Positions 10,756-23,664 of a DNA stretch of 64,000 nucleotides are shown in pieces. Location of the stretch: positions 186,001 to 250,000 of the forward strand of contig NJPS01000043.1 in the NCBI GenBank assembly GCA_002946415.1. Reading direction: 5' to 3'. The stretch's first letter is position 1. Each line of letters begins with the position of its first letter. Source of the stretch: Rutstroemia sp. NJR-2017a BVV2 (Eukaryota; Ascomycota; Leotiomycetes; Helotiales; Rutstroemiaceae). A model generated the notes under the pieces. The model worked only from the letters and a program-made list of their open reading frames with translations. It did no database searches and was not told where the DNA came from. A program made the translations under genes and the position numbers.

Positions 10756-11669
10756 TCATACGACGTATCTTCCGTAATCGTTGAGATACTGCTCGAGATA
10801 GATGGATAGTTGATAACCTGGAATTGCTGCTGCACGGCGCAAGTAACGGATGGCTTGGGTGAAGCAGCGTTCATCTGTAGGAGATGCGGAAACATTGCCC
10901 AGACTCATATGCGACTCCGCAGCCTGTGGTTTTTTGTTAGTCATGCCTCGTTTTAGGAGAGGCAACACATACCGAAGCCAGTAAATCACCACAAGTAGAA
11001 CCAAGGCTATCAGCTGCGCAGACAGCTCTGGTGAAGAAATCCACAGCTGGTTGTAAATATCCTCTAGCTTCAACATAGAGCGGACCTTGTCTATGAGGAT
11101 CGTTTGGTGAACCTAGCGACGAGTCATCAGAATCGTAATCAAACGGGGTATCAAATTCTCTTGATGAATGTGGCGCACTACCTGATTCAGCTCCTTCCTC
11201 GCGATGAATGCGAGCTAGGATAGCCTGTGATCTCTGGAGCCAATTCCTTCCCAGTCCTAAGGTCGTGTGTGTTAGATTCAAATTCAAAATGCAGAGCACG
11301 ATGTTCGAACGTACCTTTTAAAACATCGACATTCTCGGGATAGTTTCTTAACACTCTCAACCATGAGTTTTGGCAAAAGTCCGCAACATCCTGAACACAG
11401 CCGTTGTCTGCATCATAGAATGCAAAGTCTTGGAGACCTTGGAGGATCCAAACTTGTTCAGCGAAGCGTTGTGGATCACGAAAGAAGCGAAGTTGTTCTA
11501 GAGCAGTGACTGCAGATCGAGCAGATGGGATGTATGTTGCGCAATCGTTGGGCCGCGATGACACTACTTCATCCAGAAGAGTGATGATGCTTTTGACTTG
11601 TTCGACCATATCTTCGGAGCCACCGTCACTCTTCGATTGATGGCGGGATGATCTTGAGTTTCGAGACAT
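10756..11669 (-). CDS. Conserved fungal hypothetical protein
   Basis: Predicted 268-aa soluble protein with three exons: 11315-11669, 10973-11256 and 10756-10923. The introns are 58 bp (11257-11314) and 49 bp (10924-10972, GTATGT, TGACTAAC branch, CAG). The joins read VDVLKGLGRNWLQRSQAILA and GDLLASAAESHMSLGNV. The N-terminus is serine-rich and basic, followed by helical segments. A short acidic patch (DYDSDDSS) precedes a helical C-terminal part with YVEARGYLQPAVDFFTRAV and FTQAIRYLRRAAAIPGY; those look like TPR-type helix pairs. No signal peptide or membrane segment. The function is unknown; the repeat-like helices suggest protein binding. Confidence 0.75.
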
Positions 11670-12639
11670 TGTAACGTCGGCGAGGGAAGTATAAAGAAAG
11701 TAGAGAGGTAATACTTGAGCAAGAAGCTAGACTTAGGAGAATAGTGTTGTGATGTAGGAGAGACTGCTGTATGAATGTGCTGAATGGAAGCAGGTGAGAG
11801 ATCTTGGGTATCTATATAGTCCAAGCAAAATGAGATGTACGAGATGTACGAAGATAGATGTATGGGAATAGTATATTTTGATAGACAACGATCTATTCAG
11901 CTTGAAAGACCTAAAATGGAATGGAAGAGGATGTGGAGGATTTTAATCTCATTAACAAGGGGTCTTTGGTGATGGATTGAGAGCTGACTACCAACGCTGA
12001 ACGAATTCGACTAGATTCTATACCGGTCCGGTGGATTCTGATCTGAAATCTAAAAGATCCCAAGGAAACTTATGGTATATATCAATAGCATCTTGGTATA
12101 TGAAAACGGTGTGCGGTGTCCAACGTGCACCGACGCGGTTAACCCCGGAAGGGAAGGGACTTGATGCATCCTGTCAATTGTTACATGCTTGGGCAGGAGA
12201 ATCCGGCAATGGAATGGAGAGTTCAGGATAGAGCGGGAGCATACGATCTTGGATCGCACCGGAGGTGTCCAGATGCCACCAATTGCGTCTGGGTTGACCC
12301 AACTTCGAGTCAGAAAATCTTTTTTTGGAGTCAAAATGATTCAAAGGAGAAAGGGATTGCGGGTCTCCCTCCACATCATCCAATGCACAGATCATATATC
12401 TGTTGTGTGTTCGTGAGTGTCTAGCGCAAAGAAGTGAGAAACGGAATATTTCAAATCAATTTGTGGTTTCTTGTCAGTTCATCGTAACGTCGCAGGTAGA
12501 ATTTCAAGATGCCAACCTCACGGGAAGATTCAAGGATGCATGGGTCAGTGCTGCAGTAAGGTTGCCGTAAGGTCACAGTCAGCAGCGTGCAGGGGCTCCG
12601 GGAAGCGCGCCCATGCGGAAGCAGAGTGAGGTCACAAGG

Positions 12640-12665
12640 CTGTCTGTCTGTCTGTCGTCTGTCTT
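12640..12665. repeat. CTGT microsatellite
   Basis: Tandem TGTC units run for about 25 bp with one interruption (CTGTCTGTCTGTCTGTCGTC). It is an ordinary simple repeat in a gene-free stretch. Confidence 0.8.
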
Positions 12666-14585
12666 GTTAGCCTTTCTCTATCGCGCGTTGTCATCAATTA
12701 TGTTATGTTTATGTGTGTCCTTCGTAGCACGGGTGTTCTTGGAAATATTCTCCGACTCAATAAGCACGTCTTCGAGATCGGGTTTGGGCCAGATTCGGGA
12801 ATCTCGTGGCGATTTGTCTAGAATGGGAATAGGATCACAAATGACCAAGTGTTAGCAGAAGCTCTCTAAGTAATCCGTAATCATTGGCTTTTCTTCGCTC
12901 TCCTTCGAATTCGTTGTCCTTCAACTCCTCTCGACCGTGAAAAAGAAAACCTCTGTCTGTGCGTAGGGCGCAATGGATCGGAACATGAATTTGTCAGCCC
13001 CACGCGGGAATTGGCTGTAGATTTTGGAGATCTTCCATGCGCGGTGGATGTGTTAACTAATCATCCCATCTCCATGTTCATGATTACTCCTCCTCCACCG
13101 CAATGGAACCTTTGGAGCAGGAAGATTCTCTTCAGCCCTCTGAATCCAAGTCAGATCCAACTGGCTGGTCAAGACCAAACCATGGTGACGTTATACCTGT
13201 ATGCCAACGATGCTTGGAGGGATTCCATGATCCAATATGTCGATATAGAAACGACATCGTATTTGATGCATATAGGAACGTCGTATAACAATTAGTTTGG
13301 TATTCCGTATGTGGTACCTGCATGGTGATATTGATAACAATACGAAGGGAATCCACGAAGCCCTCCCCAGTATCGGGTATGGGGTATCAAGTGTTGGTTC
13401 TACGAAAGACTGCATGTTACCTCCGCTGGCTTGTGCAGCGTGCAGACGCCGGATCGTACAAAGTAGTCAGACAGTTCTAGAGTAGTCGCTACATCCCTTT
13501 CCGGGCAGAGAGCCCTGGTGCGCACAGCAATGAATTACGAAGTGGCTTCCATAACCTAGAAATGGGTCGAGCTTTCTGACCGCATATGGAGAAAGCTTGG
13601 GATACGATGACATGAAAAGTTGGGGGGTTGGCTTACTACTCCGAACATGTAGCTCTTTACTCTTAGTCGAGGAGTAGATCATGCGAGGCGGGTGTCGAGA
13701 TGGGATAGCCGCGCAAGGATCTTTGATCGGACTGCTGTGCCATCTCTGTTGCTGATGCTGATGCTAGAGGTTATCGAGGAATCCCGCGTGTTCGGGTGAC
13801 GAGGCTGAGCGCACCGAGGCAGATGACGACAAGTCCTGTAGTTCCTGATTACTAAAGCCTAGGTATAAGAAGTCGCATGGCCCGAGATCATCGTTCTCCT
13901 CCCAACGGCTTCCGGCACATTATTCGAGGCTACATCTTCCGAGTGTTGGTTGCACCGTCGCAGGACCAAATACACCGACTCGCCGTTGACGTTGATGCTT
14001 GATTAACAATTCTCCCTTTGCTCGTGCGAACAGACTTGCTGCGCCATCCGGCGGAGGTTGTTGGTTCTTCCGGTACCGACTCCATCCGCACGCGAAATGA
14101 GAATTGGAGCTTCTTCCCAAACTTGCCCTTCATAACACCGTGGATGTGCAGCGTTTATGAACATGGAAATGAACGTTGTGCCTGGAGATGCTCATAAAGA
14201 ACGAGAAAGCCACGTATCAAATAGCCTACTTGTATGAAAGAATCCGTGGTAAATTGAGTGAGGATTGATATGTCCCCGTACCTCATATGGAGCTCTTCGT
14301 ACATCAATCTCGATTTTGGACCCTCAAAGGCTTAGCATCTTGACATGAGTGGACAATGGACAGACAAGTATCTAAATGGATCGCCGCGTTGATGAAGTGA
14401 GCTTGTTTTGAAACGTCACCACATAAAATGGATCAATTCTGATGAACGCTGTTTCTCCTTGGACCAAAGCAGCCATGTTTTGCCAACATTTGCTGAGCAG
14501 GTTCGGTCTGGCGAGTAAATTCCAGGATCAGTCAGTGCATCGGCCTTACCACAATCCCATAGTTCTGAGCCCCAGAACATTTCAT

Positions 14586-14605
14586 TCCCTTCCCTTCCCT
14601 TCCCA
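14586..14605. repeat. CCCTT microsatellite
   Basis: Four tandem copies of the pyrimidine-only unit CCCTT, about 300 bp before the Vezatin-like start codon. Pyrimidine tracts are common in fungal promoters, so it may belong to the 5' region of that gene. Confidence 0.75.
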
Positions 14606-14902
14606 CACCCACATCCACACCTGCAAGGAGCTCCCTTTCCCGGCTTCCCGTTGCATCTTGTGGACAAGGAACTGAGGTAGTATTTGGTATTCTCTCCAAA
14701 TGACTCCCTCTCCATGTCCTCTAATTCGCTACTTTATTTCATAGTAAACATTCAAACTCAATCAGTTGATTAACCCTCACTACAGTCATTCATTAATTCT
14801 TTCTTTTCCACCCTTTTGTTTGTTGCTACGAGTCCGATAGATAACCTTTATCGGAATGGACCATTGCGACCAGCACAACTCCTGATAGTGACCTCATATT
14901 TC

Positions 14903-16954
14903 ATGGAGACCATTATATACGAAGACAGTCCGCTCGCCGCCTATCTCGAAGGTATGTTGGAAGAGGATGCATTGCACTGCAGAAGGTCGTATTGCGGAGT
15001 ACTTACTGACATGTTTCTGCAGGAGAGGGTGGAGAGGACGCACAGTGGACATCAAGCCGTGAAGGGGATGCGGATTCTAATTCGTCAAGTCCATCCTTTG
15101 CTCCACGGGGGAAACCAACCATACCCCTCAAGTTTCGACACAAACTTCCTCCACCTTTGCAGCTTAGTACATCGCGAAATCCTACAGTCGCGGCGATACA
15201 TAATACATGTTCGGTGGGTTCCCAGAGTGAATTGGCCGTGATGTCACTGCTGATGAACTACATAGAAAGCTGTCAATTCGCGACTTGGTCGAGCCGATAA
15301 TGCGAGGTTTCTGGAACGCTTTCGCTATGTTATAGTAGCCTCCCAATTACTCAATACACATTCGTTTATTGGCCAAGCTGTTCATGGACAATCTCGAGAT
15401 ACTTCAGGGCCGTCGCCCGATTCTCCACAAGTCGCCCCCTTCACGATCTCTGGCGTCGCGGCCACTGCGACACTTGCTTTCTCTTTCGCATGGCTAGTAC
15501 ACTGGACACGGGGTGATGGAAGCTTCATACATGGGAAACTCCGGATAACGATATTATCTTCCGTAATAGTGGCATCTGCGTTCATACTATATACATACAT
15601 GCGAAAGCAATGGCTACAATATCTTCGACAGCAAGCAGTATCCGAAGCTTCTCAATTCGTTCAACAATCGCAGGAATTTGACAGTGTTGCAGCTGCAGCA
15701 TTGACCCTTGTTCAGGAGGTCGAACTTGTTTCTCGAGGTTATAGACTGTAGGAAAGCTCTGTCCGATCAATATGTTCAATACTGATACCATAACAGAAGC
15801 ACGCCACTTCCCCCTGTCAGCCGATTAGATGATCGAACTCAAACCCGGCGATGCGCAAGACTCCGGAAGATACTACGAAACTCCTTTGCCAATATTATCC
15901 CTAGATACAAACAGGCTTGCGACACATTGCGACCTTTAGCGGATGAAATGAATCTCGACAAGTACTACGATGTGTACGACATAAGCGATATGGATTTTTC
16001 TGAAGCTATGCTTGGATTTTCAGGAAACGAATTTGAAGACCAAGAATCTGTCAGGGTCCTAAAGATTCTCGCCGCTAGATTTCATACCATCCGAAAAGTC
16101 TTCCTTTGTTGCTTGCTAGCTTTTGATGCCGATGGGGGTAAACCTGATTTTCATCGATGGAGCGTGGCGGTTGATGAATTGCACGCTCTCAATTTCATCA
16201 CGGTTGATGCAGAGAGTCGATTACGCAGCATCCTGAGTGAAGAAGAGAGTAAGTTCAGACCACACTTTAGCTGCATACATCCTATTAATATACACCAGGT
16301 TTTGCTGTTCCAGCTACACCAAAGCTACCTTTGAGCCCCGGTCGAGAACGGATGAGGGCGCAACTACGCAAACTGAACACGCTTTCGTCTGGAATTCGCG
16401 GTTTGCAAGCAAAGTTACATGTATTGCGCGAGGAATCTGACAAATCATTGAACGATACAGAGGATCCCACGGAACTAGGCTCGAACTTGATGATGCAGTA
16501 TGATTCGATAGGTATCGATCTCAGGGCATTAATGCAAGAGTGGGAGGACGGGAAAGCTGCGTTGGCCGTAAACATTGATAGAAACGAAAAACGGGTATCT
16601 TGCATGAGCGGCATGATGTCTCCAGCTTCATCGTTAGGCGGCACTACCGCCGCCGAAGAAGGAACCGCAGCCGATGCATTGAGGGCATTAAACGGTGATG
16701 GAGGACCACGGCCCAATAGTCTCGAACTGAGCGGTTCGGAAGCGGAGGTTTTTGAAGCAATAGCTATACCACGACAGAGGAGCAAGTTAACACGAGAAGA
16801 GCGAATTGCAAAAATGAAAGAAGATCGGGTCAAGAGAGAATCGACTAGGGATCGAGCGGAAGCTAATACTAAGATGCTGCGAGAACTGGAGTCGGTAATT
16901 AATTTGAGGCCCAGGGGAAGAACGACTCCAGCAGGGAGAATTACGTCGATATGA
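14903..16954 (+). CDS. Vezatin / Inp2-like myosin-binding protein
   Basis: Predicted 609-aa membrane protein with five exons: 14903-14951, 15023-15213, 15266-15747, 15797-16248 and 16299-16954. All four introns are 49-71 bp and the joins keep frame, for example TCSKAVNSRLGRADNARFLE and GYRLSTPLPPVSRLDD. After a serine-rich N-terminus comes RFRYVIVASQLLN. Two hydrophobic segments follow, near residues 138-162 (FTISGVAATATLAFSFAWLV) and 172-192 (ITILSSVIVASAFILYTYM), then a long helical cytosolic part and a basic, coiled C-terminus (REERIAKMKEDR). This layout fits the Vezatin family, which includes yeast Inp2, the peroxisomal receptor for myosin V. A role in peroxisome inheritance is inferred from the family. 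Confidence 0.8.
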
Positions 16955-17526
16955 TGCTACGATTAACGTTTCCTTTTGTAAATCTAGACTTTTTGGGCTT
17001 ATCAGGAGTTGGGCAAGGCTTTGAGACGGCGGGACTTTTGGAATTGGAAGGCGATTTACCCACTGCTTGGAACAGCTTTCATTTGTTACTTTTCCCATTG
17101 TCATTTATTCTACCCCAGAGAGGGCAAGATGTAAATCTAATGAACATAATTATCCCTAAGAATACTAAAAAAAAGTTAAACTGCTTCATCCAGGAACTGG
17201 GCTTTAGCAGGTGCTGGACTAATTTCGAGATATGGAACAACAAGTCCGTCGACAGAGGGAAAACAGGAGCAAAGACAATCGATCCCTGCTTTGATCAAAA
17301 CTACCTGCCATATAAAATGAGGATGTCTTGATATCATATCGATACCGACTGAAGATGAGAAATTCACACACGTGAGCTCGCGTTTGCAGGGGTGTCACCG
17401 TTCCTTCCGCATCAGAACCCTTGTTCTCATGACAACCGCACAAGATGCAAGCCGTCAACAATTTATGATCACGGTTGTATATCAAATGATGCGAAAACTA
17501 TAAACGACTCTACCGCTTATCTCAAC
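16955..17526. other. Intergenic region before APC2
   Basis: It contains the 3' UTR of the Vezatin-like gene and the promoter/5' UTR of APC2. An upstream open frame is continuous with APC2 from 17392 but has no ATG before 17527. No other feature seen. Confidence 0.5.
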
Positions 17527-20260
17527 ATGGCTGCGCTCACAGCGCGAAAGAAGCGCGTCTTTGATTCCGTTTTCAAAAAGCCCGAGATTTCAGAACCCAC
17601 CCCGGTAGCAACCCCAACAGGTAGTTTCGCTACTTTAAGCCAGACACAATCTCCACGGCCTCCTTCGTCGGGCAGGAGAAATGCGCCTCAGACTAGAAAT
17701 ACAGATCGTAGTTCTGTAGATCAGATTCGAGACCAAGTGCGATGGGACAGATCTTGGCACACTGTCACTTATTATCTTAATCTCCCGAAAATTTCGCCAG
17801 ACGCCAATCCTCTCGATGTCTTAAAACTTCCATCACCCCCGTCATCGAGGAGCTCTTTCAATGACGCCCTGAAAGATGTTCTTACTCCTCGCTCACGCCT
17901 ACCATTTGCCCTTCACACAGAGGATTTGCTGGAATGGCATACGCAGCTGGTCCGCCGGCATTTTTTGCAACATATCTTGCCAGTCCTGCACCGATTCAGC
18001 AACGAGAAAAGTCCCAAGAAGTTGTTACTCCGAACGGTTGCTGTCTTGGATGCGGCTCAGCAGCTGTACCACCATGGATTATCGATCGTTCTTGAAGAAG
18101 TGGAATTCATTCAACCTGGATACACAGCCATAGTGGTAGAGAAGTTTAGACGAGATTTTCACGCCATTGTTAGCAATTCTCTCATGGGAAAGCTCACCCA
18201 TCCCATGAGGACCGCCCTGACACAGCTGATCTCTGAGGTCCTTGGGTTACTAAATGGTGACGGGTCTGATGCAGTGGGTATTTCCCGTGCTGATGCGAGG
18301 ACGGACGAGGTTTGTAACGAGCTATTAGATCTGATTAGGATCTTACACAAGGTTGGGCTCGCAGGGGAAGATTTTCAAGTTATTTTTGCGGAGATTATGA
18401 ATCGATCCATGACAGAGTATGTCCACAGGGGATGCAAAGGATTATGGTCCAGTAACGAAACCTACGATGATGTCGAGGCAAACAAGAAAAGAAACTCTAT
18501 GTTGCCACGGACGGCTCATCATGTATCACCATCACGATGCGTGACTGAGCTTTGTGGGTGGATTGAGGAACGCTATTCTAAGCTTGCCGTCTTGGTCTTC
18601 AAAATTCTAGATAATGCCGAGATAACAGGGAGTGATAGGGAAAAGTGGAAGGAAATGAGCATTGGCCGATTGGCCGCCCTTCGCATAGAAGAACTGTTCG
18701 ATATAGTCCTCAGCTGGCCAAACAACAGTGAGGCACTACATGATCTTCGAACAACAATTACTAGTCCGCAAAGACGGCTTCATCTGACAGAGGCATTTGC
18801 CAGTACCTTAAAGGAGCGCCTCCTTCACCCCGGAGCATCTACCCTACTTATCTTGCAGACGTATATCTCGATGATATGGTCCTTCCATTCATTGGACCAT
18901 TCGAAAGTACTACTCGACCGCGTTGCATACCCTCTGCAGCTTTATCTTTGCTCAAGGGAAGACACCGTCCGAATCGTTATCTCAGGATTACTTTCAGAAA
19001 CGGAAGATGCTCAGGGAAACCCTATCGAGCCTGGTGGAGACAAATTAATTGAGCTTGCTCAGCTACTGAACGACGAGTCGCAGCAGGCCGGGCAAAAAGG
19101 CAACGATGACGAAATGGACTGGCATGACATGGATTGGGTACCGGATCCTGTAGATGCAGGCCCGGGTTATAAAAGATCAAAGAGTGCTGATATCATTGGA
19201 ACGTTGATTGGTGTGCTTGGGTCTCAAGAAGTTTTTATTAAGGAGTTTCAGAATATCATTGGTGAAAATTTATTGAAGAATGAAGGGTCTTTTGAAAAAG
19301 AGGTATGCTCCATATCATGTCTACGTTACTGTTTTCATATACTAATCCTAGTCTTAGATCAAAGTTCTCGAGCTACTCAAAACTCGATTTGGCGAAGCTC
19401 CTTTGCAAAGTTGTGAGGTCATGCTCAAGGATATCCTCGACTCTGTGCGCGTCGATCAAATCATTCGAAAGACTCAACGACTTGATAGTCCATCTTCTGC
19501 CCCTTCAAATGCCGACCCGACCGAACCGGCTCTCCACGCAAAAATTCTCTCCAGACTCTTCTGGCCTCAACTCCAAGATACCACATACCTTATTCCACCA
19601 TCTATCGCATCATTACAATCGCGCTACTCAACCGGTTTCGAATCTCTGAAAGCATCTCGTAAACTCACATGGCTCCCCACCCTCGGCCAAACCACCGTCG
19701 AACTCGAACTCCAGGATCGGACCATCGTCGAAGAAGTCCTCCCCTGGCAGGCCACCGTCATCTACGCCTTCAACAATGACTCCGACTCCGACTCCAATGC
19801 CGAAATCACCAAATCTGTCCAAGAACTCATCGACACCCTCGAAATGGACCGCAGCCTCGTCCTCAGCGCCCTCAAATTCTGGACCCACAAACTCGTCTTG
19901 CACGAAACCGCCCCTGACTCAGGCATCTACGCGGTCCTCGAAACACTGGATCCTTCCGACCGCGCGCGCTCAGATGCGCAAGCTACGGCTGCGGGCGCCG
20001 GCGCGGAAGATGCTCCTGACGCGGGGGCTAAGGATAAGGGTATCACGGGCGAACACGATGTGGTGTATTGGCAGTTTATTCATAGTATGCTTACAAATAG
20101 TAGTAGCCAGATGGCGCTGGGCCAGATCAGCATGATGCTGAAGATGCTGATTGCGGAGGGCTTTCCGTATAGTAATGAGGAGTTGCAGGAGTGGTTGGGG
20201 AGGAAGGTGGAGGAGGGGAAGGTGGAGTGTAGTGCGGGGAAGTATAAGTTGAAGAAATAG
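17527..20260 (+). CDS. APC2: Anaphase-promoting complex subunit 2 (cullin-like)
   Basis: Predicted 892-aa APC2, the cullin-type scaffold that with Apc11 forms the catalytic core of the APC/C ubiquitin ligase in the nucleus. Exons are 17527-19302 and 19358-20260 with one 55-bp intron; the join reads FEKEIKVLELLKTRFGEAPL. The N-terminal half is helical, like the cullin repeats. The cullin-homology region follows, with LTWLPTLGQTTVELELQDR and an ETAPDSGIYAVLE segment. The C-terminus carries the APC2 winged-helix unit (MALGQISMMLKMLIAEGFPY) ending GKYKLKK. MAALTARKKRVFDSVF is the first in-frame methionine and gives a basic start. An Ala/Asp/Gly-rich insert (residues about 815-830) precedes the winged helix. 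Confidence 0.9.
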
Positions 20261-20678
20261 GCGGGTGGGTGAGTAAGGGGTTGGGTTGAGAGGGGATGGT
20301 TATGATGGGGATGAGCACAAATGTAGACGTGGTGCTAGTGATTGGTAATGGATGTAGAAATATGATGTATGAGTTGTTTTCGATAAGCACACAGTTCGGG
20401 CTTTTCTAAGATTTGGAGGTGATGTATCCTGACTAGAGAGATCAACACGTCATGAAAGTGATAAAAATGTATGTTCGTTTAAATATGTACTCATGTGTAT
20501 CATCGCCGAGAAGAACACTGACAGGCCACCATGCACCCCTTCGCCAAACCCAGAACCGAAGTCTTACACCCATCCTCCACTTTACAATACGTATACAGTA
20601 CAGTGTTTCCACAATTTTTCCAATTTACACCAAGTCCCCACCATCATTTACTTTCCCCCTTTCCCAACAATCAACAAT
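20261..20678. other. Convergent 3' region
   Basis: APC2 (+) and the TRP channel gene (-) converge here. The 418 bp must hold both 3' UTRs and terminators. The sequence is partly pyrimidine-rich; no coding frame is credible. Confidence 0.5.
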
Positions 20679-23664
20679 CTAATCCTCAAAATCCACCGCA
20701 ACACTCCTATCCAAATCGCTCATCTTCCCCGTCTCCTCCCTCTCGCTATCCGCCTCAAACCCTCCATCAAAACTCCCCACCGCCTTCCCATCCAAATCCC
20801 TACACAGCCTCTTCAACAGCCACTCCACCCGCCCCATAGTCCCCTCTAGAACCTCCAGTCTCTCCTTGATATCGCTTGCTTCCTCACCACCGCCTTCTAT
20901 AAGTAGATCCCGGAGGTGTTTCGGGATACTCATCCCTGCGAATGGTGTGATCGAGTCTCTTCGTACTCTGCGCGCGCTGTTGTTCGTGTCTCTTCTGTTC
21001 ATGTTTGCTCTTGGATTTCCACTTTTGTTATTGTCTGCTTTCGATTTACTAGAGTTATCGCTTGCTTCCCCGGGAAACTCGCGCGCAAATTCACTCTCGA
21101 AGACGTTGCGGCGTGCTTGCGATCGCTGTATGTCATTATCCGCTTCGATTTCGTCTTCGATATCAGTTGGTGGTTCCGCGTCAAACACAGCTTGGATATC
21201 GCCGTAGACGCTGAAGCCGCGAGAGAAGTCCCAGAGACGGGGGCGGCTGGGAATGCGAGGGAGTTCCTCGGCTTCCTTTTGGCGGTCCGCACCGGCCCAT
21301 AGTTGGCGACGCTCGATATAGCCGATGAAGAGGAGTAAGGGGGCGTTGAGGAGACGGACGGCTGCGACATTGATTTTGTGGAACCAGCGGGGGGTGAGGA
21401 TGAATCTGAGGGGCATGAAGACGAAGAGAGCGAGGAGGTTAAATGGTGGGAAGTAGGCGAATAAAGCATCACATTTCACGCCTTCGAGGGTGAGAACGGC
21501 GCGGCGAAATTGGATTTCGGCGGTGGCGTTGGAGACGATGGTGGAGAAGGTTGTAGAGAGCATGGAGACAAGGATTGTGAGGAAAAGTGTGTTGCCAAGG
21601 AAAGCAAATGCTACCATGAGGATAGGCCCAAGAATCCAGTGGAAGTCAGCGGATGTTGAGATACCAGTGCCGTCGAGTCCGAACCAGATCCACAGCATCC
21701 ACTTAGATACTGTGATGGGTTCAAATAGACCGTTGCCAAGCCAAATCATTGATAGGAGAAAACCAGCAAAACACCATACTGAGAGTACGGTCAAAACAGT
21801 GAAGTCCCGCATCATGGCTCGCAGAGACACGAAGAGCATGTTCTCCGACATTAGATTGAATGCTAAGCGTGGGACAAGCACTGGAGCTCCCATCGCAAGA
21901 ACATCTAGGGCTTGCTGGGCTGGCTGGGTACTCATTGTTCGCCAACCTTGCAAACGGAGAACGAGGTAGACCCCGAAAATAAAACCAAATGTGACATCAA
22001 GGAAGGACCAAAGATTCTGGGTGTATACATGCCATCCTATGTGGTGGTCAGTACCAGAACGCGGGTTGGGGGGAAGTATCGCATAGCTCACCATGTTCAA
22101 GAATACTTGCTCTATTGTTCAGTTAGCTGGATGTTTCTAGAAGTAGGAAAACCACTGGCATGATAGCTCTATATCTAAAAGATCAAAGTACTCACGATTG
22201 ATCCAAAGTCCAACCCAATGTGTAGATAATGAAGATCGCCTCTATTCCCCCAAATGTAGAAGGATCACGATTTGTCATAACAGATAAATACAAACCTAGG
22301 AGTATCAGGAATTGAAACACTTCCAAGTAATTCCTGGTCCGAGGAACTATGAGTCTGTATTGATTGAAGAGCGGTGCTTCTTGTGGATTGTACAGCGAAA
22401 TCGGCTTGTTTTTGTAGTGATCAGGCAAAATATCAATAAACGCAGTAGGTGTGTAAATCACCCTGCCCTCGTAGATAGCGCTTACAACCTTCTGACACGC
22501 GGACGAACTCAGGAAAGTCTTACTTTCAGAGATAATGGCAATCTCTAAGGCAGGTAACCGTCGTTGCGAGCCCGTTCGCGTCTGTACCACCCAACTGAAG
22601 CGGTTAATGTCTCGGAGGACCTCTTCTGGGGCACCTTGGAAAGGGTCGAAAGCGCCAACTAGGATACGAGATAGAAGGAGTAGTCCTTCGGTGCCGTCAT
22701 GATCTTCGTGGAACCGTCGAAGGACTCGATTTGCTACTATCTCGCACAGATGTGCCCGAGTCGTGCAGATGCTTTGCTTATGGGGCAGGGCAACTTGTTC
22801 ACGCTGGAATTGATTCTTGTTGACGAGGAGACAGTAAACTAGAGAAATTAGCGTCTTCAACTGCCATGTATCCCTCTAATCTTGCCAGATAGGACGCAGT
22901 GCATGTCATCAGGGTTGGAATGGTTCTTATCCACTTCGAACTTGTTTCCTGGAACGCCACCTCAAAAGAAGCTACACTGCATCAATAGCCATCGGCTGTT
23001 AACAGATAGCATATAATGAGTATATGAGGTCGAGAACTACTCGAGTAACATCTATACATCACAGTTCGGTCCGAATGCGCATCCCTCCTCTCTGGGATGC
23101 AGCCTCCCTCTTTCTTGATTTGGATCTGTCAAGGATAACTCAACGAAACACAACATACCGACAGACAAATCATTCAAATCGTATAATCGATCGACCAACG
23201 GCCTTACCACCGAGACATTCAATCTCGGATCTCTCAATTGCTCCAGGCTATAGGGGTCATCTACAGCACATATCGATTAGTAATTTTGAATCTCGCATCC
23301 CTTTGTCATGCCTTCCAAAAGTACTGTACTGACCAATTGCAGCAATAACATCTCTCCTTATCCTACAAAGAAAAAATCAGTATGCTGTCCTGGTTACTCT
23401 TAATCTCGAATTAACAAACCGATGTATAGTTTTATAAACCGGCAAATCCCCAAAGGGATCTCGTGGGTAACAGATTTCACCGAATCCATGCGGATGGAAA
23501 CACCCGCTCCCATCATGTCTACCTCTCTCATGGCCATGGCTATTCTCATTGCCATTTCCAATCCCCTCCGGATCTGCTGTCGTCAAAAGTTGTGTAGTCT
23601 CATCTAATTCCTCGTCGTTGCTTGCCACTCCCGGACCATATCCCTTTGACGGAGCTTGACCCAT
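20679..23664 (-). CDS. YVC1: YVC1-type vacuolar TRP cation channel
   Basis: Predicted 798-aa channel releasing vacuolar calcium. Six exons: 23420-23664, 23334-23362, 23159-23260, 22196-22838, 22092-22111 and 20679-22036. The joins recreate family sequence: KTIHR-IRRDVIAAI-DDPYSLEQL, DLSV-VYCLLVNK, LDQS-ASILEHG-WHVYTQNLW. Two exons are only 29 and 20 nt, and intron 3 is 320 bp. The N-terminus is cytosolic with HGHERGRH; the transmembrane region runs through LWSFLDVTFGFIFGVYLVL and beyond. The pore is near residue 465 (WFGLDGTGI, the fungal TRPY filter), and the C-terminus has an acidic patch (DIEDEIEADND) like the Yvc1 calcium-sensing cluster, then a coiled coil. The start is uncertain: ATG at 23664 is used, but the frame stays open upstream to a possible acceptor near 23700, so an extra 5' exon may exist. 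Confidence 0.88.

Larger units (their letters stand above)
11670..14902. other. 3.2-kb gene-free stretch
   Basis: Only short frames, none with recognisable protein sequence. Two simple repeats lie inside it (CTGT near 12641 and CCCTT near 14586). Both ends face 5' ends of genes, so it holds two divergent promoters. The rest could host a non-coding RNA or decayed sequence, but nothing specific can be supported. Confidence 0.45.

Noticed and set aside
16285..16833. Minus-strand frame of 182 codons
   Set aside because: It is antisense to the last exon of the Vezatin-like gene, with no family resemblance.
21490..21969. Plus-strand frame of 159 codons
   Set aside because: It is the antisense shadow of the YVC1 membrane exon.
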